Shown: piece after piece, positions 34,870-42,347 of the stretch
Position numbering within the stretch: the first letter of the stretch is position 1
Layout of the letters: every line of letters begins with the position of its first letter
Assembly: GCF_046156175.1 (NCBI RefSeq)
Contig: NZ_JAYLVL010000005.1
Location: forward strand, 1 to 64,000
From: Lacisediminihabitans sp046156175
Lineage (GTDB): Bacteria; Actinomycetota; Actinomycetes; Actinomycetales; Microbacteriaceae
Direction: 5' to 3'
Length of the DNA stretch: 64,000 nucleotides
Notes under the pieces: model-generated
Seen by the model: only the letters and a program-made list of their open reading frames with translations
The model's database searches: none
What the model was told of the DNA's origin: nothing
Program-made: the position numbers and the translations under genes

Positions 34870-36228
34870 CTACGCCACCGCCCCATGCTCTCGTACATCA
34901 ATCTTGCCGGTAACAGCGGCAGAGATGAGCGCGGCTCGACGCTCACGGGAGAGAGAGATAGCCTCGCGCGCGTCAGTCACGGCTGCGTCGAGTTCTTCAA
35001 CCGCGATTCGGGCAACCTCCGCGATTTCCCTTTGCTCGCCGACTGCAGGAAGCGCTAGCAAAAAGGACCTCAGGGCGGACATCGGCAAGTTGTTGGCGAG
35101 ACCCTCTGCGCCACTGATTGCACCTAACACTTGCTTCCGGTAGGGGTTCGAGTTCATGAATAGTTCGAGGAAGTCCAGGTCGATGTCCCTCCGGGGTTCA
35201 AGCCTGAACGTCTTGTCGGAAAGAATGAGGTCAAAATCGAGGACTCGGACTCGTGCGGCGGACCCGACGAGCGTTGGACTTCCACTTGCCCGATTCACGA
35301 TCAAGTCTCCGATTCGAACCCTAATCGCGGCGTCGAACTCGAAACCTTCCGGCAATCGCTTGTGCTCTAACTGATTGAAGACCCCACCGTTAACGCATCC
35401 TGCTCGGAGCACCCCGGTTGAATTCTCGTCCGCCAGGCCCCCATCTGCCTGAGGGCTCACCCCTTGGGAAATGCGGCGGAGAGCCCGCTTGAGCGGCAAC
35501 AACTTCCAGTGCTCCGGCACCTCGCCCATCCACTCAACCCCGCTGTCCTTCATCGGAACATTCGGGTCGAGCCCCTTCGTCACCGCGTGGCTGATCGTCG
35601 CAGCGCGCCGCTCGGCGAGCAGCCCGACGAGCTCCTCCTGGTCCGCGATGAACGCGTCGATTTCGGCTGTCTCACGGTCGAGGAAATTTGCGATTGATGT
35701 CTGCTCTCGAAGCGGCGGGAGTGGCGCTTGGATAGCGCCGATGTGCTGCAAATTTAGGCCGTCTCGCAGGTCGCCCCCGGCCATGTTCCTGATGGGCTGG
35801 TAGTTAGTCCGCAGCCAATACTGCAGAAATCGGTACTCGAGCAGATTGGCGCGCGGCACGATGGCCGCCATGGACTGATTAAAGGTGCTGCTTATTTCGA
35901 GGCGCGCGGCCATGCCCTTAGTTTTGCCTTGGCCCGCGAGGGCAATAAGCACTGAGCCTGCATGTGCCCATCTGGTACTGCTGCCTGTCGCGGCCGCAGG
36001 GGTGATGAGTTCGGAGGGACTCGTGATTGTCCCGTCATTGACCGAACCTGAATTGAGCCATGGAACGGAGCCATCTGTCCAGAACTCCGCCTTTGTCCGG
36101 TCCGGCGTCCCACCAGCAAAGATGGATGCCACGCGGGCGAGGCTCGTCGACTTCCAACCAGCGGGCAACCTCGAGGCCCAATCCATCGAGGTGTTTTGGT
36201 AGCTCGGGTAAGGCTCCAGTTCTGTCAC
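34870..36228 (-). CDS. hsdS: Type I restriction specificity subunit S
   Basis: 452 residues with two target-recognition domains, each followed by a conserved helix: 'LPPLREQTSIANFLDRETAEIDAFIADQ' region after the first (about residues 180-215) and 'LPAVGEQREIAEVARIAVEELDAAV' after the second. Each TRD starts with a 'PxxWK'-like segment ('RLPAGWKSTSLARVASI' and 'EVPEHWKLLPLKRALRR'). It fixes the bipartite DNA sequence recognised. Overlaps hsdM by 4 nt. The recognition sequence cannot be read from the protein. Confidence 0.96.
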   Translation of the reverse strand: MTELEPYPSYQNTSMDWASRLPAGWKSTSLARVASIFAGGTPDRTKAEFWTDGSVPWLNSGSVNDGTITSPSELITPAAATGSSTRWAHAGSVLIALAGQGKTKGMAARLEISSTFNQSMAAIVPRANLLEYRFLQYWLRTNYQPIRNMAGGDLRDGLNLQHIGAIQAPLPPLREQTSIANFLDRETAEIDAFIADQEELVGLLAERRAATISHAVTKGLDPNVPMKDSGVEWMGEVPEHWKLLPLKRALRRISQGVSPQADGGLADENSTGVLRAGCVNGGVFNQLEHKRLPEGFEFDAAIRVRIGDLIVNRASGSPTLVGSAARVRVLDFDLILSDKTFRLEPRRDIDLDFLELFMNSNPYRKQVLGAISGAEGLANNLPMSALRSFLLALPAVGEQREIAEVARIAVEELDAAVTDAREAISLSRERRAALISAAVTGKIDVREHGAVA

Positions 36229-38171
36229 GCTTTGACCGCCTCCAGCCGTGCCCGAATACGCCCGAGAACCGCATCAAGGTCTGCGTCAATCTCGGCTAGC
36301 GACCGTGGCGGCACATACTCGTAGAAGTGGCGGGTGAACGGTATCTCGCAGCCCTCTTTGGTTTTCGATTCGTCTATCCAAGCGTCGGGCGCGAATGGTG
36401 TCACCTCGCGTAGAAAGTATTCGTGAATATCTTCAGACCATGGGACGTTCTCGGTATCGCGCAGCGTCGGGTCGGCCTCGGGCTTGCGCCTCGCATCTGT
36501 GACGATCGGCGCATTCTCATCCCGATTAGAGAGCCCGGCGAGAAATGCCTTGAGCTGCGGAGCGGTGAGCGAAACCCCGCCGGCGGCGAGACGCGCGGCG
36601 AGCTGCTTTCGGAACTCGGCAACATCGGCTGTGGCCTCGATTGGGTGAGCGTTCGTGTGTGCCACCATCGCGTCGAAGTCGAGGGAGGCAAGCGCCTTCA
36701 ACTCGCGGGCCACGGCTAGGCGCTCGGGGGTGAGCGCCCAGTTCAGACGCAGCGGCCGTTCAACGGTGATGGTGCGGTAGAAGAAGTCGGCGACAGGGAA
36801 AGTTTTCGAGCGGGGGTCATCCGTTGTCTGTTCGTAGAGTTTGACAAGCGTGCTGATGTCCTCTGGCCCGAGCTCGTTGCGCTTCGAGCCAAGTCCTTTG
36901 CGCATTTTGCGGAACAGCTTTGAGCCGTCGATGAGTTGCACCGTGCCCCTGCGCTCGGCGGCCTTTTTGGTGGAGAGCACCCAGATGTAGGTACTGATTC
37001 CGGTGTTGTAGAACATGTCTGTCGGCAACGCGATGATCGCCTCCAGCAGGTCACGCTCGAGCACCCATTTGCGGATGTTCGACTCTCCTGAGCCTGCGCC
37101 ACCGGTGAAGAGCGGGCTGCCGTTGAGGACGATGGCTGCGCGACCGCCGCCGTCTTGTTCTGTGCGCATCTTTGAGATGAGGTGAAGCAGGAACAGCATC
37201 GACCCGTCTGACACACGCGGGAGTCCTGGTCCGAAGCGGCCGGCGTACCCGCGGAGGGTGTGCTCTTCGGTGACGGTCTTCTGCTGTTTCTTCCAATCGA
37301 CACCGAACGGCGGGTTGGAGAGTCCGTAGCTGAATGTGGCGCCAGCGTGCCCGTCGTTGATGAGGGTGTCGCCGAAGAAGATGGCGTCAACCGACTGGCC
37401 TTTCACGGTCATGTCGGCTTTGCAGATGGCGTACGACTGCGGATTTATCTCCTGGCCGGCAAGGGTCAACGTCGCGGTCGGGTTGGCGCTTCGGATGTGG
37501 TCCTCGGCGACGGAAAGCATCCCCCCGGTGCCAGCCGTCGGGTCATACACGGACCGCACCACGTTCGCCTTCGCAAGCGTGTCCGACTCTGGGGCAAGAA
37601 GGATGTCGACCATCAACTCGATGACGTCACGAGGTGTGAAATGCTCACCAGCAGTTTCGTTGGATGCTTCCGCGAACTTGCGGATGAGCTCCTCGAAGAT
37701 GTGGCCCATCTCCTCGTTCGGTACCTTCGCCGGCGACAGGTCTACTTGGGAGAACTTCTGCGTAACCATAAACAGCAGGTCGTGCTCGTCGAGCTCTGCG
37801 ATGCGTTCAGAGATTTTGTACTTATCGAAGATGTCTTTGACGTTCTCAGAGAACCCGGTCACATAGTCGAGCAAGTTCGCGGCGAGGTTCTCGGAGTCAC
37901 CGAGTGCGGTCTTCAGATCGAAGCGCGATTCGTTCCAGAACGAATACTCGTGCCCCGCCTTGTTGCGAAGCAGCGACGCGCGCACGGGAATCCCGTCCGC
38001 GGCGGCTTGCTCGACCGCAGCGAACACAGCCTGCTTCGTTGGCGCGAGCACGGCATCGAGACGGCGGAGCACAGTAAACGGGAGAATGATGTCTCCGTAC
38101 TGGTGGGCTTTGAAACTGCCCCGGAGCAGGTCAGCAATCGACCAGATGAACGTTGCGTGATTGTCGCTCAA
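36225..38171 (-). CDS. hsdM: Type I DNA methyltransferase subunit M
   Basis: 648 residues from TTG 38171, preferred because GGGGAA lies about 10 nt upstream and the protein then begins '(M)SDNHATFIWSIADLLRG', typical for HsdM; the frame is open to 38225. The SAM site is 'YDPTAGTGGMLSVA' (210-217 region) and the catalytic adenine-methylation motif is 'LSNPPFGVDW' (286-289). The N-terminal helical HsdM_N domain and 'EHFTPRDVIELMVDIL' are typical. Order M-S-R, tightly overlapping, implies one operon. Confidence 0.96.
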   Translation of the reverse strand: MSDNHATFIWSIADLLRGSFKAHQYGDIILPFTVLRRLDAVLAPTKQAVFAAVEQAAADGIPVRASLLRNKAGHEYSFWNESRFDLKTALGDSENLAANLLDYVTGFSENVKDIFDKYKISERIAELDEHDLLFMVTQKFSQVDLSPAKVPNEEMGHIFEELIRKFAEASNETAGEHFTPRDVIELMVDILLAPESDTLAKANVVRSVYDPTAGTGGMLSVAEDHIRSANPTATLTLAGQEINPQSYAICKADMTVKGQSVDAIFFGDTLINDGHAGATFSYGLSNPPFGVDWKKQQKTVTEEHTLRGYAGRFGPGLPRVSDGSMLFLLHLISKMRTEQDGGGRAAIVLNGSPLFTGGAGSGESNIRKWVLERDLLEAIIALPTDMFYNTGISTYIWVLSTKKAAERRGTVQLIDGSKLFRKMRKGLGSKRNELGPEDISTLVKLYEQTTDDPRSKTFPVADFFYRTITVERPLRLNWALTPERLAVARELKALASLDFDAMVAHTNAHPIEATADVAEFRKQLAARLAAGGVSLTAPQLKAFLAGLSNRDENAPIVTDARRKPEADPTLRDTENVPWSEDIHEYFLREVTPFAPDAWIDESKTKEGCEIPFTRHFYEYVPPRSLAEIDADLDAVLGRIRARLEAVKA

Positions 38172-38319
38172 GCGCTTTTCCCCTTGTGTGTTCTGGCCAC
38201 TCACGAGCCAGGCCGGCCTCTGCACGAGGGATCTGATGAGAACTTCTCCCGCATCCTACCTTCGGGTCGCAACGGCAGGGTTGCCCGAGGGAACGCCCGC
38301 CGTCGCGCTACTTGTTCTG

Positions 38320-38901
38320 TCAGTCCGCGAGAGCTCGAGACCTTCTATAGAACGTCGCACGCGACATTCCTAGATCGCGGGCGACTTGCGCTGCTGGCTC
38401 ACCACTTTCGACAAGGCGGATGGCACTGCGGATCTGGCTGTCGGTGACGCGTTGTGGGCGTCCACCGAGATCCTTTCCGGCGTCGCGGCGTTTGCTGACG
38501 GAGTCGATGATCCGCTCGCGCTTGATATCGTGCTCCATTTGAGCCAGAGCCGCCATGATCGTGAAGAGCATCGATCCCATCGGCGTCGAGGTCTCCACGT
38601 CGCCACCGCCGAGGTTCAACACGCGAAGGCCCGCGCCACGGTCGCGGAGCCCTTGAGCGAAGTCGAGCATGTTCTGCGTTGATCGGCCGAGCCTGTCCAG
38701 GGTCGTGATGACGAGTGTGTCCCCGGCTTCGAGCGCGGTGAGGGCACGATCGAACTGCGGGCGTGAAGCGCGAGCCCCTGAGACTCCCTGATCGACGTAG
38801 AGATCATCGCGCCGGACGCCGGCGGCAAGCAGATCAGTTTCTTGCCGATCCGTCGACTGCGGCCCAGTCGATACGCGCGCGTAACCGATCAGCTTCGTCA
38901 T
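38320..38901 (-). CDS. Serine recombinase (resolvase)
   Basis: 193 residues. S11 in 'GYARVSTGPQSTDRQ', 'DQGVSGARASRPQFDRAL', 'DTLVITTLDRLGRSTQNMLD' and 'TIMAALAQMEHDIKRERI', with a C-terminal HTH ending 'DLGMSRATFYRRSRAL'. Intact and of full length. It separates the restriction operon from the ATPase-HEPN pair, read towards hsdM. The 225-bp upstream gap contains AT-rich DNA and CATAGTT repeats (near 38950 and 38964) that could be its recombination site. Confidence 0.94.
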   Translation of the reverse strand: MTKLIGYARVSTGPQSTDRQETDLLAAGVRRDDLYVDQGVSGARASRPQFDRALTALEAGDTLVITTLDRLGRSTQNMLDFAQGLRDRGAGLRVLNLGGGDVETSTPMGSMLFTIMAALAQMEHDIKRERIIDSVSKRRDAGKDLGGRPQRVTDSQIRSAIRLVESGEPAAQVARDLGMSRATFYRRSRALAD

Positions 38902-39126
38902 GACGCTCCAGGTGTCTCGTAACTAGCGGTGAGTACTGAAATCCAAGCACATAGTTTCGACACATAGTTATAAGAATCGCGAGCCCGCTGAATTGCTGCA
39001 CGCTGATGCGCTAATTGTTGCGACCGTCGAGACGTCTTACAACCCTAGGGATACGAGATCGCTGTCAATCTGTGTCGCTCCTCGTACTATTGGTCTGGGC
39101 CGAATAAATGAGGATTTGGAGCGAAT

Positions 39127-40956
39127 GTGGCAAATCTAAGGGTCCACGAAATTGCGAGCCGCGCTGGCGTGACAAGCCAACAGGTCCTGGACTGGTTAAA
39201 AGCGCAGGGCGAGTTCATCAAAGGCCCATCGAGCAGCCTCGAAGGACCAGTCGCGCGAAGAGCCCTTCGACACTTTGGGGACGGCGCATTGGAAAAAGCT
39301 CTGACCCCCGCCTCTACCGCGGGAACGCCCGTCGAACATCGAGACTCGACCACGGAAATAGCCCGAATACTACAACGGGCGACTCCTGCTTCTAGGGAGA
39401 TCGGCTGGCGAGCTGGGTCGGTGAAGCAGCCTATCCATCCCGATTTGCTAGCAAAGATGGATGAACTAGGACGCGTGTTCCCGGATTTCGTGGCGCATCG
39501 AAAAGCGCTAGCCGAGTTGGGCTCCCAGATCGTCTTTGCCCGGTTCTCCAAGAACCCGAAGTTCCTAGACTGCGGCGTCGCACTGGTCCGTTTCAGTGGC
39601 GCGATTGAATCGGGCTTTGGCCTGACTCGGGAGCTCCTGATCTTTTACACGCCCCACCATGACCTTCAGGTGCGCACCTACCAAGCCGCATTGGCTGAGA
39701 TGCAGACTGTGGACCGGGAAATAACCCCAGACATTATTTTTGTGAGCGCTCCGGATCCTCGACTGCGTACCAAATTAGACGACTGGTCATCGGCGACACC
39801 GTCGTTGCGCGCAATTCCTTTGTCGCATGAAATGGATCCGAATGCCATAACGTTCATCAAACTGATCCGCGACTATGTCTACAGCAGGGATCTCTTCTAT
39901 GAGACGACTCCCGTTCGCGGTGCCAGCTTCTTCGGTCGGAAAACGCTTCTGCAATCTCTCCGAGACGACGTCTTAAGTCAGCGGGTAGCTGGCGTGTTCG
40001 GTCTCAGAAAAGCAGGCAAGACCAGCGTTCTTTTCGAGCTTGCAGATCAAATGAGGCAGCAAAACGTTATCCCAATCCTTCTCGACCTTGAAGCTTTCCC
40101 TTCACCTCCCGAGGATCCAACTCCGGAGATTCTCTCGGACCTTCGTCGACGCTGCCTGGAAGAGCTCCGCGATCGAAAACTGAGAACGAAAGAGCTAGCC
40201 GAGCTGTCCCCCTCACCGACCATTGTTGAGTTCAAAACTGCGCTGCAGGCTCTACTGAGACGTCTCGAACCCGAGGGCGTCCGCCTCTTGATCATGCTTG
40301 ACGAAATCGAGTACTTGACGCCCGCCGACAAGGTCGACATCGCCGAAGGCGACATGCCGCGAATTTCTCAGCTTCTTGCTTCTCTACGAAGCCTTGTTCA
40401 GGAGGCTTCAAATTTCACTTTTATGCTGTCGGGACTCACAAGCGCCATCATTGAAAGCGGGCGGCTTTACGGCCGCCCAAACCCTCTCTTTTCATGGGCA
40501 AAGGCTTATTACGTAGGCCCCTTTGCTCGCGATGAAGCGGACGACTTGGCATTGTCGACGGGCGCAAAAATGGGTATCGAGATCGAGGAGAAAGCACTGG
40601 AGGCACTTTTTGAGGCATCCGGCGGCCATGCGTTCCTTTACCGGAATTTCGCCTCGAATGTCGTGAGCGCACTTCCGCTGGAGGTCTTCAGAAGAATCAT
40701 CACACGGCCCCTGGTCTTGTCCCGACTGATGGACTGGAAGGCGCAGGTCGGCGGAAACATCTCAGAAATGATTAATCACGTCACTCGCTACTACTCGACC
40801 GAATCGGTTCTGCTGGATGTTCTCCGCGAGCTTCCCGCAGAGTTTATGCAACTAGCAGAGGATGAACCACAAGCATTGCGTCATCTACTGGACCTGGGAC
40901 TCGTCCGGAAGGTCGACCATCATTACGAGCTGAACTCGCTATTGGACCTGCTGTGA
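39127..40956 (+). CDS. IF2_N-domain STAND-like ATPase (candidate defence sensor)
   Basis: 609 residues. Residues 3-50 form an IF2_N domain ('LRVHEIASRAGVTSQQVLDW', 'GEFIKGPSSSLEGPVARRAL'), otherwise known from translation factor IF2 and actinobacterial RNase E. After a linker comes a domain of unknown type (about 125-240; 'LIFYTPHHDLQVRTYQAAL', 'PDIIFVSAPDPRLRTKLDDW'). Then a P-loop ATPase of the STAND/archaeal AAA type: 'ASFFGRKTLLQSL', Walker A 'GLRKAGKTS' (G292-K298-T299), Walker B 'RLLIMLDEIEYL' (D392-E393) and a winged-helix-like C-terminus. The stop overlaps the next gene's GTG by 4 nt. Role is inferred: sense a signal and control the HEPN partner. Confidence 0.85.
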   Translation: MANLRVHEIASRAGVTSQQVLDWLKAQGEFIKGPSSSLEGPVARRALRHFGDGALEKALTPASTAGTPVEHRDSTTEIARILQRATPASREIGWRAGSVKQPIHPDLLAKMDELGRVFPDFVAHRKALAELGSQIVFARFSKNPKFLDCGVALVRFSGAIESGFGLTRELLIFYTPHHDLQVRTYQAALAEMQTVDREITPDIIFVSAPDPRLRTKLDDWSSATPSLRAIPLSHEMDPNAITFIKLIRDYVYSRDLFYETTPVRGASFFGRKTLLQSLRDDVLSQRVAGVFGLRKAGKTSVLFELADQMRQQNVIPILLDLEAFPSPPEDPTPEILSDLRRRCLEELRDRKLRTKELAELSPSPTIVEFKTALQALLRRLEPEGVRLLIMLDEIEYLTPADKVDIAEGDMPRISQLLASLRSLVQEASNFTFMLSGLTSAIIESGRLYGRPNPLFSWAKAYYVGPFARDEADDLALSTGAKMGIEIEEKALEALFEASGGHAFLYRNFASNVVSALPLEVFRRIITRPLVLSRLMDWKAQVGGNISEMINHVTRYYSTESVLLDVLRELPAEFMQLAEDEPQALRHLLDLGLVRKVDHHYELNSLLDLL

Positions 40957-42077
40957 CAATCGCGCGGAATTACAAGTCGGAATGGCTAGACACTCTGATC
41001 GGACAAGCTCAGCGATTCGGACTCATATTCCTTCAGCTCGGCGCCGCTCAGGGTCCAGTCATGGAATTGCTTCTCGCGTCTACCCACTCGTACGACATAG
41101 CAACGTACGTCTATATGCCGAAAGGGAACCGCAACGGGGACCCGACTTTCCTCACTGGCCTCAGCCCAAACGGCATTACTGCTGGGAATGGCGTGTCCTT
41201 GGGGGCCCTCAGAGAGCGTGTGATGGAAGACATGGCCTTGGGTGGGCGATTCGTTCTCGTGTCAGCCAGTCCCCGGATCGCATACCCGCTTGTTCCGGGA
41301 AGCTCACTTTTGGAAGACGCCAAGTTTCTCGCTGGTCCACTCGCTCCCGAACCGGCTGATCGAGACAAAAGCCCTGAGCTGGTCCTTCCAGAATGTCTTG
41401 AACGAGAAACAACTCTTTCGACTGTGCTCGAGACCGCCCTTTACGAGCTTGGCTTAGAACTCTGCGCGTCTCTCGACCATGCTTTGTTCGAAGCGCTGCT
41501 CGACACGAACGAATTATTCAGTACGCTTTCTGCGCGCGAGATCGAGGGTCTTCGTGGAGCTTCTCTCGTTCGAATGTCCGAGATCGGTCCGCAATGGACA
41601 ATGCCGAAGCGAGTAAATGAACTTAAAAGAGCTCTCAGCGCGGTCCTCGCTGATCAGACCAACACTCAAGAAGCGATCGCAGCTGTCTTTGCGGGATTGT
41701 GGACTATAGAACGGACTATCCGCAGGGCGCTTCGACTGCGGGCTATAGACCTCTGGGGTGAGAAGTGGCGCCGACAGATTCTGGCGGGCGATTTGACCCC
41801 GAAAGTTGAAGGTCGAGCAATGACATCGGCATATGCGGCAGCAACAGGCGTTAGCCAGATCCGTGATCCTCTGGAATGGCTGACCATGGGTGAGCTTCTG
41901 GAAACCAGGGCACGGACCGTAATCGGCAACCTAGGCCTTGAAGATCCTCTTTGGAGGACCCTTGCGAACGAAGTTCTTCCTGTTCGAAACCAGATCTCGC
42001 ATATGCGCCTCATCCGCCCGAGTGACTTGGGCACAGTATTGAAGTGGGTCAAGGTGGTTCAGCTCAAGCTGAGATGA
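40953..42077 (+). CDS. HEPN-like RNxxxH protein (candidate RNase effector)
   Basis: 374 residues from GTG 40953. The N-terminal half (1-150) is a globular domain of no known family. The C-terminal part (about 235-374) is a helical bundle with a HEPN layout: 'GLWTIERTIRRAL' (E253, R256), 'PLEWLTMGELLE', and 'VLPVRNQISHMRLIRPSDL' carrying R345-N346-x3-H350. R-x4-6-H is the RNase motif of HEPN toxins and of several anti-phage effectors. Coupled to the ATPase gene; together they look like a sensor-effector pair. No close named family is known to me. Confidence 0.8.
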   Translation: MTIARNYKSEWLDTLIGQAQRFGLIFLQLGAAQGPVMELLLASTHSYDIATYVYMPKGNRNGDPTFLTGLSPNGITAGNGVSLGALRERVMEDMALGGRFVLVSASPRIAYPLVPGSSLLEDAKFLAGPLAPEPADRDKSPELVLPECLERETTLSTVLETALYELGLELCASLDHALFEALLDTNELFSTLSAREIEGLRGASLVRMSEIGPQWTMPKRVNELKRALSAVLADQTNTQEAIAAVFAGLWTIERTIRRALRLRAIDLWGEKWRRQILAGDLTPKVEGRAMTSAYAAATGVSQIRDPLEWLTMGELLETRARTVIGNLGLEDPLWRTLANEVLPVRNQISHMRLIRPSDLGTVLKWVKVVQLKLR

Positions 42078-42150
42078 GAGAGGGATTGCTGTCGCTTTAC
42101 CTGACCCTCACGACGGGATTCCAAACGGCTAGCTGCAGCTCTGGCTCGGA

Positions 42151-42331
42151 GCTGAACCGGCGCAATAATTCGCCATCGCGCGCCCGAAAGCTCTATTTCC
42201 GGGTCCCCAGTGGGAGCCGACGAGACGCCTCGTAACACATGCGATCCAAGACGTTCCCGCCTCTATTCGCGCCGCCGAGTAACCGCAGAACACCGCCACT
42301 AACCGATCAACTCCACAGCGAAGTGTTCAGC
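42151..42331. mobile_element. MITE-like deletion derivative of the IS30 element
   Basis: About 180 bp with ends GCTGAAC and GTTCAGC. Its left part (GCGCAATAATTCGCC, CGCGCGCCCGAAA, GCCGACGAGACGCCTCGTAA) matches 51431-51515. Its right part (ATGCGATCCAAGAC, CAGAACACCGC, ACCGATCAACTCCAC) matches 52763-52840. The transposase gene is missing. It sits between the ATPase-HEPN pair and the second sugar locus. Confidence 0.7.
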
Positions 42332-42347
42332 ATCGTTGCAAACGATG

